DNA of 64,000 bases from JAKACA01 sp963735115 (GTDB taxonomy: Bacteria > Actinomycetota > Acidimicrobiia > Acidimicrobiales > Bog-793), in NCBI GenBank assembly GCA_963735115.1, contig CAVTJR010000003.1, forward strand, positions 1,674,001-1,738,000, read 5' to 3'. Each line of letters opens with the position of its first letter. Position 1 is the stretch's first letter. Below, piece after piece: positions 17,021 through 25,081 of this stretch. Both the position numbers and the translations under genes were made by a program. The notes under the pieces are model-generated. The model saw only the letters and a program-made list of their open reading frames with translations, was not told the origin of the DNA and did not search any database.

Positions 17021-18430
17021 ATGACCTCAGTCGATCTCGACGAAAAGATCCCCAACAACGTCGGCCTCTCGTCGGACCGCAAACTCCAGCGGGCCCTGGA
17101 ACGATGGCAGCCGCTGTTCCTCGACTGGTGGCGAGAGATGGGGCCGGTCGAGCACCAGAACCACGAGGTCTATCTTCGGACGGCCGTGTCCGTCGGTCGT
17201 GACGGGTGGGCCAACTTCGACTTCGTGAAGATGCCGGACTACCGCTGGGGAATCTTTCTCGCCGAGCCGGAGCCTGACCGCACCGTCGGTTTCGGCGACC
17301 GCCGCGGCGAGCCGGTGTGGCAGGAGGTGCCCGGCGAGCTGCGCTCGGGCCTGCGCCGTCTGATCGTGGTGCAGGGCGACACCGAGCCGGCCTCGGTAGA
17401 GCAACAGCGCCACCTATGTCGCACCGCACCGAGCATCTACGACCTGCGGAACCTGTTCCAGATCAACGTCGAGGAAGCGCGCCACCTGTGGGCAATGGTC
17501 TACCTCTTGCATGCCTATTTCGGCCGGGACGGCCGGGACGAGGCGGACATGCTGCTCGAGCGGCATTCCGGGTCACCTGACAACCCGCGGATACTCGGGG
17601 CCTTCAACGAACCCACCCCGGACTGGCTGTCGTTCTTCTTCTTCACTTATTTCACGGACCGTGACGGCAAGTTCCAGCTGGCATCGCTCGCCGAGAGCGG
17701 GTTCGACCCACTGGCGAGAACTTGCCAGTTCATGCTGAAGGAGGAGGCGTACCACATGTTCGTGGGGGCGGGCGGTGTCGGTCGGGTCGTGCAGCGGACG
17801 GCCGACCTCATGCGCCAGCACGACACGAGCGACGTATCACCGCACGGAGGCATCAATGTCGACACGCTTCAGCGGTACCTCAATCTGCACTACAGCGTCT
17901 CGCTCGACCTGTTCGGCGCCGAGACGTCCACGAACGCGGCCAACTACTACGCCGCCGGCCTGAAAGGCCGCTACCAGGAGTCACTGCGCGAAGACGACCA
18001 CCGTCTTCACGACGCCGAGACCTCCGTACCGGTGATGGTCGGCGACACCATCACGGAACGGCAGGTGCCGTCGCTCACGGCTCTGAACGCCATCCTCCGC
18101 GATGATTATGCGGCGGACTGTCAGAAGGGGGTCGAGCGCTGGAACCGGATCCTCGAAGAGGTCGGTACCAGCCTGACGCTTCCCCACACCGGATTCCACC
18201 GCGCCGTCGGCGTGTTCGCCGGCGCGCCGATCACGCCAGAAGGGACGCTTGTCGACCGTGACCGCTTCGAGGCGCAACGGTACCGCTGGCTGCCCACAGC
18301 CCACGACCGCGAGTACATCGCGTCACTGATGACCGGGGTGAGCGAGCCGGGTCGGATGGCCGGTTGGATTGCGGCGCCCTCCGCCGGCATACATCAGAGG
18401 CCAGTCGACTTCGAGTACGTCCGGTCTTGA
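17021..18430 (+). CDS. boxB: Benzoyl-CoA 2,3-epoxidase oxygenase subunit (BoxB)
   Basis: A 469-aa class I di-iron protein, the usual BoxB length. The paired iron-ligand motifs are EEARH (151-155) and EEAYH (241-245). Other BoxB blocks are PVEHQNHEVYLRTAVSVG, PSIYDLRNLFQINVEEARHL and FTDRDGKFQLASLAESGFDP. BoxB uses electrons from the flavin/iron-sulfur reductase BoxA to epoxidise benzoyl-CoA. ATG 17021 is two bases after the boxC stop; longer in-frame starts would overlap boxC. No boxA gene lies anywhere in the window, so the reductase must be elsewhere or supplied by another system. Confidence 0.94.
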   Translation: MTSVDLDEKIPNNVGLSSDRKLQRALERWQPLFLDWWREMGPVEHQNHEVYLRTAVSVGRDGWANFDFVKMPDYRWGIFLAEPEPDRTVGFGDRRGEPVWQEVPGELRSGLRRLIVVQGDTEPASVEQQRHLCRTAPSIYDLRNLFQINVEEARHLWAMVYLLHAYFGRDGRDEADMLLERHSGSPDNPRILGAFNEPTPDWLSFFFFTYFTDRDGKFQLASLAESGFDPLARTCQFMLKEEAYHMFVGAGGVGRVVQRTADLMRQHDTSDVSPHGGINVDTLQRYLNLHYSVSLDLFGAETSTNAANYYAAGLKGRYQESLREDDHRLHDAETSVPVMVGDTITERQVPSLTALNAILRDDYAADCQKGVERWNRILEEVGTSLTLPHTGFHRAVGVFAGAPITPEGTLVDRDRFEAQRYRWLPTAHDREYIASLMTGVSEPGRMAGWIAAPSAGIHQRPVDFEYVRS

Positions 18431-18479
18431 GTGCCCAGGGCAGCGAGGTGCTCCGACCCTGGCGTCCGGGTGTGACCGA

Positions 18480-20066
18480 GTGACAGCGGACGAGACGTTC
18501 AACGCCGCCGAGTGGCTCGTCGATCGCCACGTAGCGGCCGGCTCCGGCGAACGCATCGCCTATCACTGCGCCGACGACGTGATGAGCTATGCGGCGCTAA
18601 TGCGCGAGACGTGGCGAGCGGCCACCATGCTGGCCGAGCTCGGTGTTCAGGCCAGTGACCGAGTCGTCATGGTGGTCAGTGACGAGCCGACATTCCCGGC
18701 GGTCTTCCTGGGCAGTCTGCGCATAGGGGCGATCCCCATTCCTGTCTCGACGATGCTGAGGGCGCCTGAAGTTGCCGGTCTCGCCGCTGATTCGGCGGCT
18801 CGGATCGCCGTCGTCTCGGAGCCGTACGCGGGATTCCTGCCCGCCATCGCGCAAGCAGACGCGGCGCTGACGGCGGCCGTCGTCGTCGACTCGGGACTGC
18901 AACCGAGCGACGCGCCGCTCACTCAGCCCGCCGGCGTCGCTACACACGTATGGTCGTCGTTCGACGTAGCTGAAGAGGTTCCGGCGAAGAGGACGACGGC
19001 GGACACGTCAGGGTTCTGGCTCTACACCTCAGGCACCACCGGTCGTTCGAAGGGTGTTGTGCATCGCCATGGCGACATAAGGGCGGTTGCCGATGCCTAC
19101 GGGCGCTCCGTGCTCGGGATAGGGCCGGACGACGTGTGCTACTCGGTGGCCAAGCTCTTCTTCGCCTTCGGCCTCGGCAACGCCATGCTCTTCCCGCTCG
19201 CCGTCGGCGCCTCGGCCGTCATCGACCCGTTGCCTCCCACCCCGCTACGGGCGGCGACGATAGCGACCCGTCATCGGCCCAGCCTCTTCTTTGCGCCGCC
19301 CGGCTTCTGCGCAGCTCTCGCCGATACCGACGTTCCCGACGACCTGCTCTCGTCGGTCCGGGCGACTGTCACCGCCGGCGAGACTCTCCCGGCGCAGGTG
19401 TACCGGCGCTTCCGGGACCGCTTCGGTGTTGAGATGCTCGACGGGCTCGGCTCCACCGAGGCGCTGCACATCTTTTGCTCCAACCACCTCGGCGACGTGC
19501 GGCCGGGCTCGACTGGTCGCGTGGTCGACGGTTACGACTTGAAACTCCTCGATGACCATGGCAGGGAGATCCTCGAGCCCGATGTGCCCGGCGCACTGTG
19601 GGTTCGCGGTGACTCCGTGACGTCAGGGTACTGGCAGAGGCCAGACATCAACGCCGAGACCTTCGTCGACGGCTGGTGCCGGACCGGGGACGTCTATCGG
19701 CGCGACGCAGACGGCTACTTCTATTTCGTCGGCCGCAACAGCGACATGATCAAGGCGGGCGGCATCTGGGTCTCTCCCGCCGAGGTGGAAGCGGCGCTCC
19801 TGGAGCACCCGTCTGTCCTCGAGGCCGCTGTCGTCGGCGGGAAGACAGCGGATGGCCTGGAGAGCGTCGTGGCCTTCGTCGTGCCCGCCGCCAGGCAGTC
19901 GATCGACGCTGACACCTTGATTCGCCATTGTCACGAGCGCATGGCGGGGTTCAAGCGGCCCCGCCAAATCCACGCGATCGAAGCGTTGCCGAAGACCGCG
20001 ACTGGGAAGATCCAACGCTTCGCCCTCAGGGCGATGCTCGACGATCCTGGCGCGCCAGCCGGGTGA
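18480..20066 (+). CDS. Benzoate-CoA ligase
   Basis: A 528-aa ANL-family ligase. Motifs are LYTSGTTGRSKGVVHRHGDI (phosphate loop from residue 181), AKLFFAFGLGNAMLFPLAVG, DGLGSTEALHIF, RTGDVYRRDADGYFYFVGRN, and catalytic Lys in LPKTATGKIQRF near the end. The KLFFAFGLGN and GSTEALHIF segments are characteristic of benzoate- and hydroxybenzoate-CoA ligases. GTG 18480 lies 49 bases after boxB, so the gene completes a boxC-boxB-ligase operon. It would activate benzoate (ATP to AMP) to supply benzoyl-CoA to BoxB. Ring-substituted benzoates may also be accepted. Confidence 0.9.
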   Translation: MTADETFNAAEWLVDRHVAAGSGERIAYHCADDVMSYAALMRETWRAATMLAELGVQASDRVVMVVSDEPTFPAVFLGSLRIGAIPIPVSTMLRAPEVAGLAADSAARIAVVSEPYAGFLPAIAQADAALTAAVVVDSGLQPSDAPLTQPAGVATHVWSSFDVAEEVPAKRTTADTSGFWLYTSGTTGRSKGVVHRHGDIRAVADAYGRSVLGIGPDDVCYSVAKLFFAFGLGNAMLFPLAVGASAVIDPLPPTPLRAATIATRHRPSLFFAPPGFCAALADTDVPDDLLSSVRATVTAGETLPAQVYRRFRDRFGVEMLDGLGSTEALHIFCSNHLGDVRPGSTGRVVDGYDLKLLDDHGREILEPDVPGALWVRGDSVTSGYWQRPDINAETFVDGWCRTGDVYRRDADGYFYFVGRNSDMIKAGGIWVSPAEVEAALLEHPSVLEAAVVGGKTADGLESVVAFVVPAARQSIDADTLIRHCHERMAGFKRPRQIHAIEALPKTATGKIQRFALRAMLDDPGAPAG

Positions 20067-20085
20067 CGGGCCGAGAGAGCCTCAC

Positions 20086-20109
20086 GTCGCCGGGCCGAGC
20101 GGCCGCGAC
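20086..20109. terminator. Possible terminator hairpin between convergent operons
   Basis: GTCGC-(CG)-GGCC-GAGC-GGCC-GCGAC folds into a GC stem with a two-base bulge in the 52-bp gap between the benzoate-CoA ligase stop and the convergent maltokinase-cap-like gene. No U-tract follows on either side. Confidence 0.3.
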
Positions 20110-20118
20110 GCAAAACGC

Positions 20119-20760
20119 TCAGGTGTTCCGGGCTGACGCGAGCAGGGCCGGCGTGTCCTGTCCAGGCCACGTCCCGACGAGAATGTCGGCCGAGGGGGCG
20201 TTTGCGGCGGCACGAGGTTCGATCACGCGAAGCACGGTCAGCTCGAGCTGGCCGGATCTGACAATGGTCCTCGTTCCCTCACTCAGGTAGGTCACCGGGC
20301 CAACGTGCGGTACGGCGGCGCCGGGCAATCCACTCCCAGACACCCTGGTCGTCGGCTCGCGTCGCTCATATCCTGTGTCAGTCACAAGCTCGAGCTCAGC
20401 CTGGGTGCCTCCAGTCAGGATGGCCGTCGCGAGCGCATGCGCGTACACCGGGTCGCCGCAAGCGTCGTAGATCCATCGCTCGCCTAGGACAGAGTGCTGT
20501 GCTGTCGTGATCAGCGACGGCTCGCCACCACCCATGGGTGCGCTCCGATAGGTGAGGGGCACCTGGAGCACCTGCCCGTCCGCGCTGCGGAGCAAGTGAG
20601 TCTCGACGCCGACTTCACCGCCGGGGTCGTCGAAGCGGTAGGAACCGACAGCGTCGAGCGTTCGCACGTCCGCATCGCCGAGCCAGGCTTGGACTGGGAC
20701 CCAGGTTGACAACATCTCCATCTTGGATGGGGTCAGCTCGGCCTGATAGAGGATTGCCAC
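20119..20760 (-). CDS. Maltokinase N-terminal cap-like domain protein
   Basis: A 213-aa protein from GTG 20760. The first ~140 residues resemble the N-terminal cap of actinobacterial maltokinase: VAILYQAELTPSKMEMLSTW, then TLDAVGSYRFDDPGGEVGVE, PLTYRSAPMGGGEPSLITTA and SVLGERWIYDACGDPVYA. The kinase domain that normally follows is absent. The C-terminal ~70 residues contain GSGLPGAAVP and LTVLRVIEP. Stand-alone cap proteins of this type exist in actinobacteria without known function. It is the last gene of the minus-strand run, 17 bases after the DDN-like gene. The start is uncertain because no clear ribosome site was found. Confidence 0.55.
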   Translation of the reverse strand: MAILYQAELTPSKMEMLSTWVPVQAWLGDADVRTLDAVGSYRFDDPGGEVGVETHLLRSADGQVLQVPLTYRSAPMGGGEPSLITTAQHSVLGERWIYDACGDPVYAHALATAILTGGTQAELELVTDTGYERREPTTRVSGSGLPGAAVPHVGPVTYLSEGTRTIVRSGQLELTVLRVIEPRAAANAPSADILVGTWPGQDTPALLASARNT

Positions 20761-20777
20761 AGAGGTGATGTTAAGAG

Positions 20778-21245
20778 TCAGGCCTGAGCGTCGGTGACGA
20801 CACGGAAGACGGGATGGCGGGGGGCGATCCTGCACACCTCCTCCTCAGGCGAGTCGGCGCTCACGCCCTCGAAGAACATCCCGACCTCGGCCTTCCAGCG
20901 CTTCAAGTAAGCACGGAGGATCTCGGGTTTCTCGGGGTCCGCCACCTCCACGGCCGTGAAGGGCTCCGCCCGGCGGCCGAGGAGGAGCTCGCCTCCGCCG
21001 GCGACGCGCATGTTGCGCACCCACTGCGTCTCCCCCCTCGGCGCCACGAGGTAGCGCTCATCGCCGAGGCGAAGAAGGTTCACCGGGACGCTGCGCCACT
21101 CGCCGCTCGTGCGCCCCCGCACGCGGAGGACCCGGGAGCCCCACACACTCAGTCCCATCCTCGTTGCGAGAGCGACGGCGCCGTTGAAGACGTGGACCGT
21201 GAACCAACCGGGCTTCTTGTAGTGAGGCGTTTCAGCGGGGGTCAT
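20778..21245 (-). CDS. DDN-type F420-dependent nitroreductase-family protein (DUF385)
   Basis: A 155-aa split-barrel protein of the deazaflavin-dependent nitroreductase (DUF385) family. Typical blocks are VLRVRGRTSGEWRSVPVNLL and YLVAPRGETQWVRNMRVAGG, then a C-terminal YLKRWKAEVGMFFEGVSADS and IAPRHPVFRVV. Family members use F420H2 to reduce nitro-compounds, quinones or enones, which implies the host makes F420. ATG 21245 lies inside the end of the upstream AAA+ gene (14-base overlap), so the two are translationally coupled. The frame can be extended further upstream but only into non-homologous sequence. Confidence 0.85.
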   Translation of the reverse strand: MTPAETPHYKKPGWFTVHVFNGAVALATRMGLSVWGSRVLRVRGRTSGEWRSVPVNLLRLGDERYLVAPRGETQWVRNMRVAGGGELLLGRRAEPFTAVEVADPEKPEILRAYLKRWKAEVGMFFEGVSADSPEEEVCRIAPRHPVFRVVTDAQA

Positions 21246-22152
21246 CGGTCTCGAAGGAGGGGGTAGGCCGGATCTGCTCGGCGGCGGCGACGAGGTCGGC
21301 TGCTGTGAGCGGACGGTCGGGGAAGGCTGTCGCCAAAGCCGCCGGCAGGAGGCGGGTGCGGATGTCGGAGAAGGTATATCCCAGCCCGTCGGGACCACCG
21401 GTCAGGTCCACGAGGCGCTCCATCGTGGCCTCGTCGAGCCCGAGGCCGGCGAGGTCCATGCGCAGCAGGGCGCGGCGCTCGCCGGCGTCAGGCCGCGCGA
21501 AATGCTCGTCGGCAAGGCTGCGGCGACGGATGGCGGGATCGATCACGTCGTAGCGATTCGTGCACAAGAACACGAGGACGCGACCGCGGAAGCGGCGAAA
21601 CCCGTCGATCTTCTGCACGAGCGTGTTCACCGCCACCTTGTCCTCGTGGTGTATCTCCCGCGTACTGCGTGAGGACGTGATGGAGTCGCCCTCGTCGACG
21701 AGCAGATAGGCCGTCCGCTGTCTGCCGGCCTCCTTGGCGACGGCGGCGAAGGCATGGCTGATGTGCGCCGTCATCTGCCCGACGAAACCCTCTCCCCGCA
21801 CCCGCGTACTCAGCTTGAAGAGCGTGGCAGGGCGACCGGTAGCAAGGGCGAGGGCGTTGGCGACTGCCTCCGCCGTCTCGGTCTTGCCCGTTCCGACGTC
21901 CCCGTGGAAGAAGACGAGAGGGTAGAGGTCGGGGAGCACCTTCAATATCGGGAGGGAGGTGTTGTGGAAGCGCTGGCTCCAGGCCTCGGCGCCCTCGACG
22001 TCGACCATGAGCCGGAGGGCCGCCTCGAGGCGGGCGAAGCGCTCGGAAAAGCCTACGAGACGGCTCGCCCGGTCCGAGAGCCAGGGGTCGGGCAGGGAGA
22101 GCTGCAGCTCGAAGAGCTCCTCGAGGGGGAGCCGATGGCCGGGATAGCTCAC
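21232..22152 (-). CDS. AAA+ ATPase, TRIP13/Pch2-like
   Basis: A 306-aa single-domain AAA+ protein from GTG 22152. It has Walker A GDVGTGKT (84-91), Walker B LLVDEGDS (150-157), then SSRS, AVNTLVQKIDGFRR, the sensor-1 region VLVFLCTNRYDVIDPAIRRR and a C-terminal small domain. The loop between the Walker motifs (LFKLSTRVRG...FVGQMTAHISHAF) and the VDEGDSITSSR...AVNTLVQKID pattern resemble TRIP13/Pch2, which remodels HORMA proteins. No HORMA, cyclase or CBASS gene is nearby, so the substrate is unknown. It overlaps the DDN-like gene and lies 101 bases after the SDR. The longer frame to 22320 overlaps the SDR and is rejected. Confidence 0.75.
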   Translation of the reverse strand: MSYPGHRLPLEELFELQLSLPDPWLSDRASRLVGFSERFARLEAALRLMVDVEGAEAWSQRFHNTSLPILKVLPDLYPLVFFHGDVGTGKTETAEAVANALALATGRPATLFKLSTRVRGEGFVGQMTAHISHAFAAVAKEAGRQRTAYLLVDEGDSITSSRSTREIHHEDKVAVNTLVQKIDGFRRFRGRVLVFLCTNRYDVIDPAIRRRSLADEHFARPDAGERRALLRMDLAGLGLDEATMERLVDLTGGPDGLGYTFSDIRTRLLPAALATAFPDRPLTAADLVAAAEQIRPTPSFETDDPR

Positions 22153-22253
22153 CGCCCCTTCACCTTTTCTGGCCTCGCCGACACGCCGACATCTTTGCGC
22201 CAGCGGCTCCGTGCCGCCATCCGAGCGGTCAGCTTGGGCGCGCCTGCGCGACT

Positions 22254-23192
22254 TCAGCGAAAGTCGTCGATCCCGTCGGCGCCCTCGTACTCGATCCCGT
22301 ATTTGTCGATGAAGCCCCAACAGTCTGGCTGAGACCCATCGATGTCAGTGACGCCGTAGGTGTCTGCCAGCTGTCTCGAGGTGAGGATCCGACCGGCGAA
22401 ACGAGACGCCTCGGGATCGGCGGCCAGGGCAGCGACGCCTCGGCCGACGTAAGCAGGGGATTCAGAGATGGCGAACCCTGGTCTTTCCCGGCACGCCTCG
22501 CGCCAAGTCTCCTCGTTCACGCCAAAGTCCTCGAGCATCCTCTCCGAACGCAACCAGCCCGGAGTGACTCCGAGCGCTACGACTGGAAGGTCGCCGAGCT
22601 CCACCTTGAGTCCCTTCACGATCCGGTCGACGCAGCCCTTCACAAGGTCGTAGTAGAAGCCAACGTTCCGACGAAAGTTGGCATTGAACTCCGCGGTGCC
22701 ATCCGTGACCTCGATCACGATGCCGGAGCCTCCCTTGAGCAACAAAGGCATGGCCTTGGCAATCGTGATCAAGTGGGTGTCCACTCCCATCCGAAGCATC
22801 CGGAGGCCACCTTCGAGATCGTGCTCCCACAGCGGCTTGTCCCATTCGGCGTACCGGTCACCGCCGAAGATGTCGTTCACGAGAATGTCGAGGCGCCCCT
22901 GTTCCGCCTCGATTCGCTCGACAAGCGCTCCCACCTGTTGAGGTTCGAGGTGGTCCACCCGGTGTGATGTTCCCTCGCCTCCGGCCTCCTTCATGAGGAC
23001 TTCCGTCTCCTCGATCGTCTCCGGTCGGCCGAGGTCGGACGGTCCCGTGACGCGGCTGCTGCGACCTGTGGCGTATACGAATGCGCCCGAGCGGGAGAGC
23101 TCCACGGCGATGGCTCGCCCGGCACCGCGGGTCGCTCCTGCAACGCAAGCGATCCTTCCTTCGAGCGGCTTGCTGCTGATTGTGCGTGTCAT
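22254..23192 (-). CDS. Short-chain dehydrogenase/reductase (SDR)
   Basis: A 312-aa classical/extended SDR. The nucleotide-binding motif is CVAGATRGAGRAIAVELS (a variant of TGxxxGxG), followed by LDILVNDIFGGD in place of the usual NNAG block and an active-site YYDLVKG (YxxxK). The C-terminus is longer than in minimal SDRs (SRQLADTYGVTDIDGSQPD). ATG 23192 follows immediately after the TetR stop and has GAGGAGGGAA upstream within the TetR 3' end. Tight coupling to a TetR regulator suggests the repressor controls this oxidoreductase and that its ligand is the SDR substrate or product (inferred). Confidence 0.88.
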   Translation of the reverse strand: MTRTISSKPLEGRIACVAGATRGAGRAIAVELSRSGAFVYATGRSSRVTGPSDLGRPETIEETEVLMKEAGGEGTSHRVDHLEPQQVGALVERIEAEQGRLDILVNDIFGGDRYAEWDKPLWEHDLEGGLRMLRMGVDTHLITIAKAMPLLLKGGSGIVIEVTDGTAEFNANFRRNVGFYYDLVKGCVDRIVKGLKVELGDLPVVALGVTPGWLRSERMLEDFGVNEETWREACRERPGFAISESPAYVGRGVAALAADPEASRFAGRILTSRQLADTYGVTDIDGSQPDCWGFIDKYGIEYEGADGIDDFR

Positions 23193-23786
23193 TCATTTCC
23201 CTCCTCTGGCCCAAGGCCGTAGTAGTGCCGTCAAGTCCTCATCGAGCCGGCGGATCAGAGAGCCCTCTGGTTGAACGGACCAAGCCAGGCATCCACCCTC
23301 CATCACTCCGAAGATGATCCGCGAGAGCTGCTTGGGTGGTGGCGAACCAACAAGCTCGCCTGCTGCAATCGAGGCGGTGGCGTGTCGCTCGAGGTGTCGT
23401 TGCACCCGACTCCACCCGTCACGCAGCAGTTCGCGCATCTCGTCGTTGTCCAGGTCCAGACCGAGCGCGGCTAACTGCTTCGAGGCCGTCTCCGGATGAT
23501 CGAGATCCCGGTAGTTGTGGAGCGCCACTGCCCGCAACTTTGCTAAGGGAGACCGGTGTGGTGCTGCTGCCGCTCCCAAGAAGTCGTCGAGGCTGTCGAC
23601 CCAACGCTGGGAGAGCCGCCGCAGCAGGGCGTCTTTCGAGCCGAACCTCTTCACGAGCGTCGCTGCGGACACGCCGGCACGATGCGCCGCCTTCGCCAGC
23701 GTGAACCCTGCCGGCCCCTCGGTCATCAAGACGAAGCTCGCGGCCGCAAGCAACGTCTCCTCGTCGGTCTCGACGGGCCGGCCCAC
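23193..23786 (-). CDS. TetR-family transcriptional regulator
   Basis: A 197-aa TetR protein. The N-terminal helix-turn-helix region is VLMTEGPAGFTLAKAAHRAG then VSAATLVKRFGSKDALLRRL; the rest is a helical ligand-binding domain. GTG 23786 has AGGA upstream. It is the second gene of a minus-strand operon, 15 bases after the small ORF and directly abutting the SDR. The perfect palindrome at 24051-24078, upstream of the operon, is a good candidate for its own operator, so negative autoregulation is expected. Confidence 0.9.
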   Translation of the reverse strand: MGRPVETDEETLLAAASFVLMTEGPAGFTLAKAAHRAGVSAATLVKRFGSKDALLRRLSQRWVDSLDDFLGAAAAPHRSPLAKLRAVALHNYRDLDHPETASKQLAALGLDLDNDEMRELLRDGWSRVQRHLERHATASIAAGELVGSPPPKQLSRIIFGVMEGGCLAWSVQPEGSLIRRLDEDLTALLRPWARGGK

Positions 23787-23801
23787 GTAGCGATCCTGTC
23801 C

Positions 23802-24032
23802 TCAGGGTCGCCAGGCCCGTTCCCGGCCCTCTGCGTAGTCGACGAAGGCTCGGCGGAGTCCCCCGAGGACCTCGGCACCGGTCTCGAGCATGGCCCGCGC
23901 CTGAGGATCACTCACCGTCCCGATGGTCGCTCGCAGTTCATCGCGAAGTGTTGCGATCCTGCCGGCGAGAGCCGAGGAATCGAGGTCCCTTGAAGTTGCC
24001 ATAGGTGAACTGACAGGACATTGGGCTGCCAT
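23802..24032 (-). CDS. Small hypothetical protein heading the TetR-SDR operon
   Basis: A 76-aa soluble, helical, charged protein (LAGRIATLRDELRATIGTVS, then ARAMLETGAEVLGGLRRAFV). ATG 24032 has an excellent ribosome site (GGAGGA, five bases). It lies 18 bases downstream of the palindromic operator, so it is the first gene of the operon. No domain is recognised; a short amphipathic helix pair could dimerise. An internal ATG at 24002 is a weaker alternative start. Confidence 0.65.
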   Translation of the reverse strand: MAAQCPVSSPMATSRDLDSSALAGRIATLRDELRATIGTVSDPQARAMLETGAEVLGGLRRAFVDYAEGRERAWRP

Positions 24033-24050
24033 TTGCTTCCTCCTTCGGTG

Positions 24051-24078
24051 GAGTTAGTAAATCTCAATTTACTAACTC
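24051..24078 (-). promoter_or_regulatory. Perfect palindromic operator, probable TetR site
   Basis: The two arms GAGTTAGTAAAT and ATTTACTAACTC are exact reverse complements separated by CTCA. The site is AT-rich in an otherwise GC-rich region and sits just upstream of the operon containing the TetR gene. Its length and symmetry fit a TetR dimer or paired-dimer site that would block transcription initiation. Confidence 0.7.
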
Positions 24079-24276
24079 TGTCAAGCCCTCGAGCGAGATG
24101 CGAAGAGGGTCCCCCGGTGGTGGTGCGCGCACCACGGAGTTCTCCACCACTGCACCGCGTCTACGCCGCCCACGGCCGGGCTTCTTCACGGCATCCACGG
24201 CATCACTCTCACCTCCGGCTCGCCGGCACCGCCTGTAGCATCCGGAGGTGCGATCCCTCGCGGCGGCGCTCCGCAG

Positions 24277-25077
24277 ATGAGGCCCACCGAGCGGTTGCGC
24301 TCGTACGTGGCGAGCTACTCGGAGTACGACATGAGCGGCTGGCCCGGCGGCCGCCATCGAGGCCTCCCGGACGGGGCGTTGAATCTTGTGGTCAGCATCG
24401 ACGTCCCACTCAAAATTCGACGGAAGGGCCAAGCTGATCTCGAGGCGACGGCGACGATCTCTGGTCTGCGTGCCCAGCCGCTGGACATTGTTCATCGTGG
24501 CTGCGGGCAGGGTGTTCAGATCGAGATCACTCCCCCAGGTTCGAGAGCTTTGCTCGGCCTGCCCGCCGCCGAGCTCGCGAACGGCGTGTGGCCTCTTGAT
24601 GAGGTAGTCGGGACGCGGGCGAGGGAACTCATCGAGAGATTGCTGGAGCAAGCAGGGCCGATGCCGCGAGCGCGAGCACTTGACGCCGTCCTCGTCGGGT
24701 GGGTTCATGACGCCGCTTACCCACGTGTCGTTGACACCGCCTGGCACCGACTTGTGGCTTCCGCTGGCTCTGTCTCGGTCGCAAGACTCGCCGACGAAGC
24801 CGGATTGAGCCGCCGCCACCTGAGCGAAGTACTGCGCGCAGAGCTGGGACTGACGCCGAAGACCGTAGCCCGCGTTCTGCGCTTTGCCCGCGCCAGAACG
24901 AGCCTGCGCTCGGGTCGAACGGCCACGCTGGCCGAGACGGCAGCCACCTGCGGCTACTTCGACCAAGCGCACCTGAGCAACGAATGGAAGCGTCTGGCCG
25001 GCTGTACGCCGGGCCAGTGGATTGCCGAGGAGCTCCCATTTCTCCAAGACCGAGACATGTTCGACGACGCAAGCTGA
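24277..25077 (+). CDS. AraC-family transcriptional regulator
   Basis: A 266-aa protein. The N-terminal ~150 residues are a DUF6597-like sensory domain (RLRSYVASYSEYDMSGWPGG, then GLPDGALNLVVSID). The C-terminal AraC HTH pair contains VSVARLADEAGLSRRHLSEV and CGYFDQAHLSNEWKRLAGCT. The next gene, a VOC protein, begins four bases after its stop, so both are likely co-transcribed, and it may control the downstream VOC-cupin-deacetylase run. The effector is unknown. Confidence 0.88.
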   Translation: MRPTERLRSYVASYSEYDMSGWPGGRHRGLPDGALNLVVSIDVPLKIRRKGQADLEATATISGLRAQPLDIVHRGCGQGVQIEITPPGSRALLGLPAAELANGVWPLDEVVGTRARELIERLLEQAGPMPRARALDAVLVGWVHDAAYPRVVDTAWHRLVASAGSVSVARLADEAGLSRRHLSEVLRAELGLTPKTVARVLRFARARTSLRSGRTATLAETAATCGYFDQAHLSNEWKRLAGCTPGQWIAEELPFLQDRDMFDDAS

Positions 25078-25081
25078 CCGT

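Noticed and set aside
21232..22152. CBASS or HORMA/TRIP13 defence system
   Set aside because: Only the AAA+ gene resembles the system. No CD-NTase, HORMA protein or effector nuclease lies in the neighbourhood.
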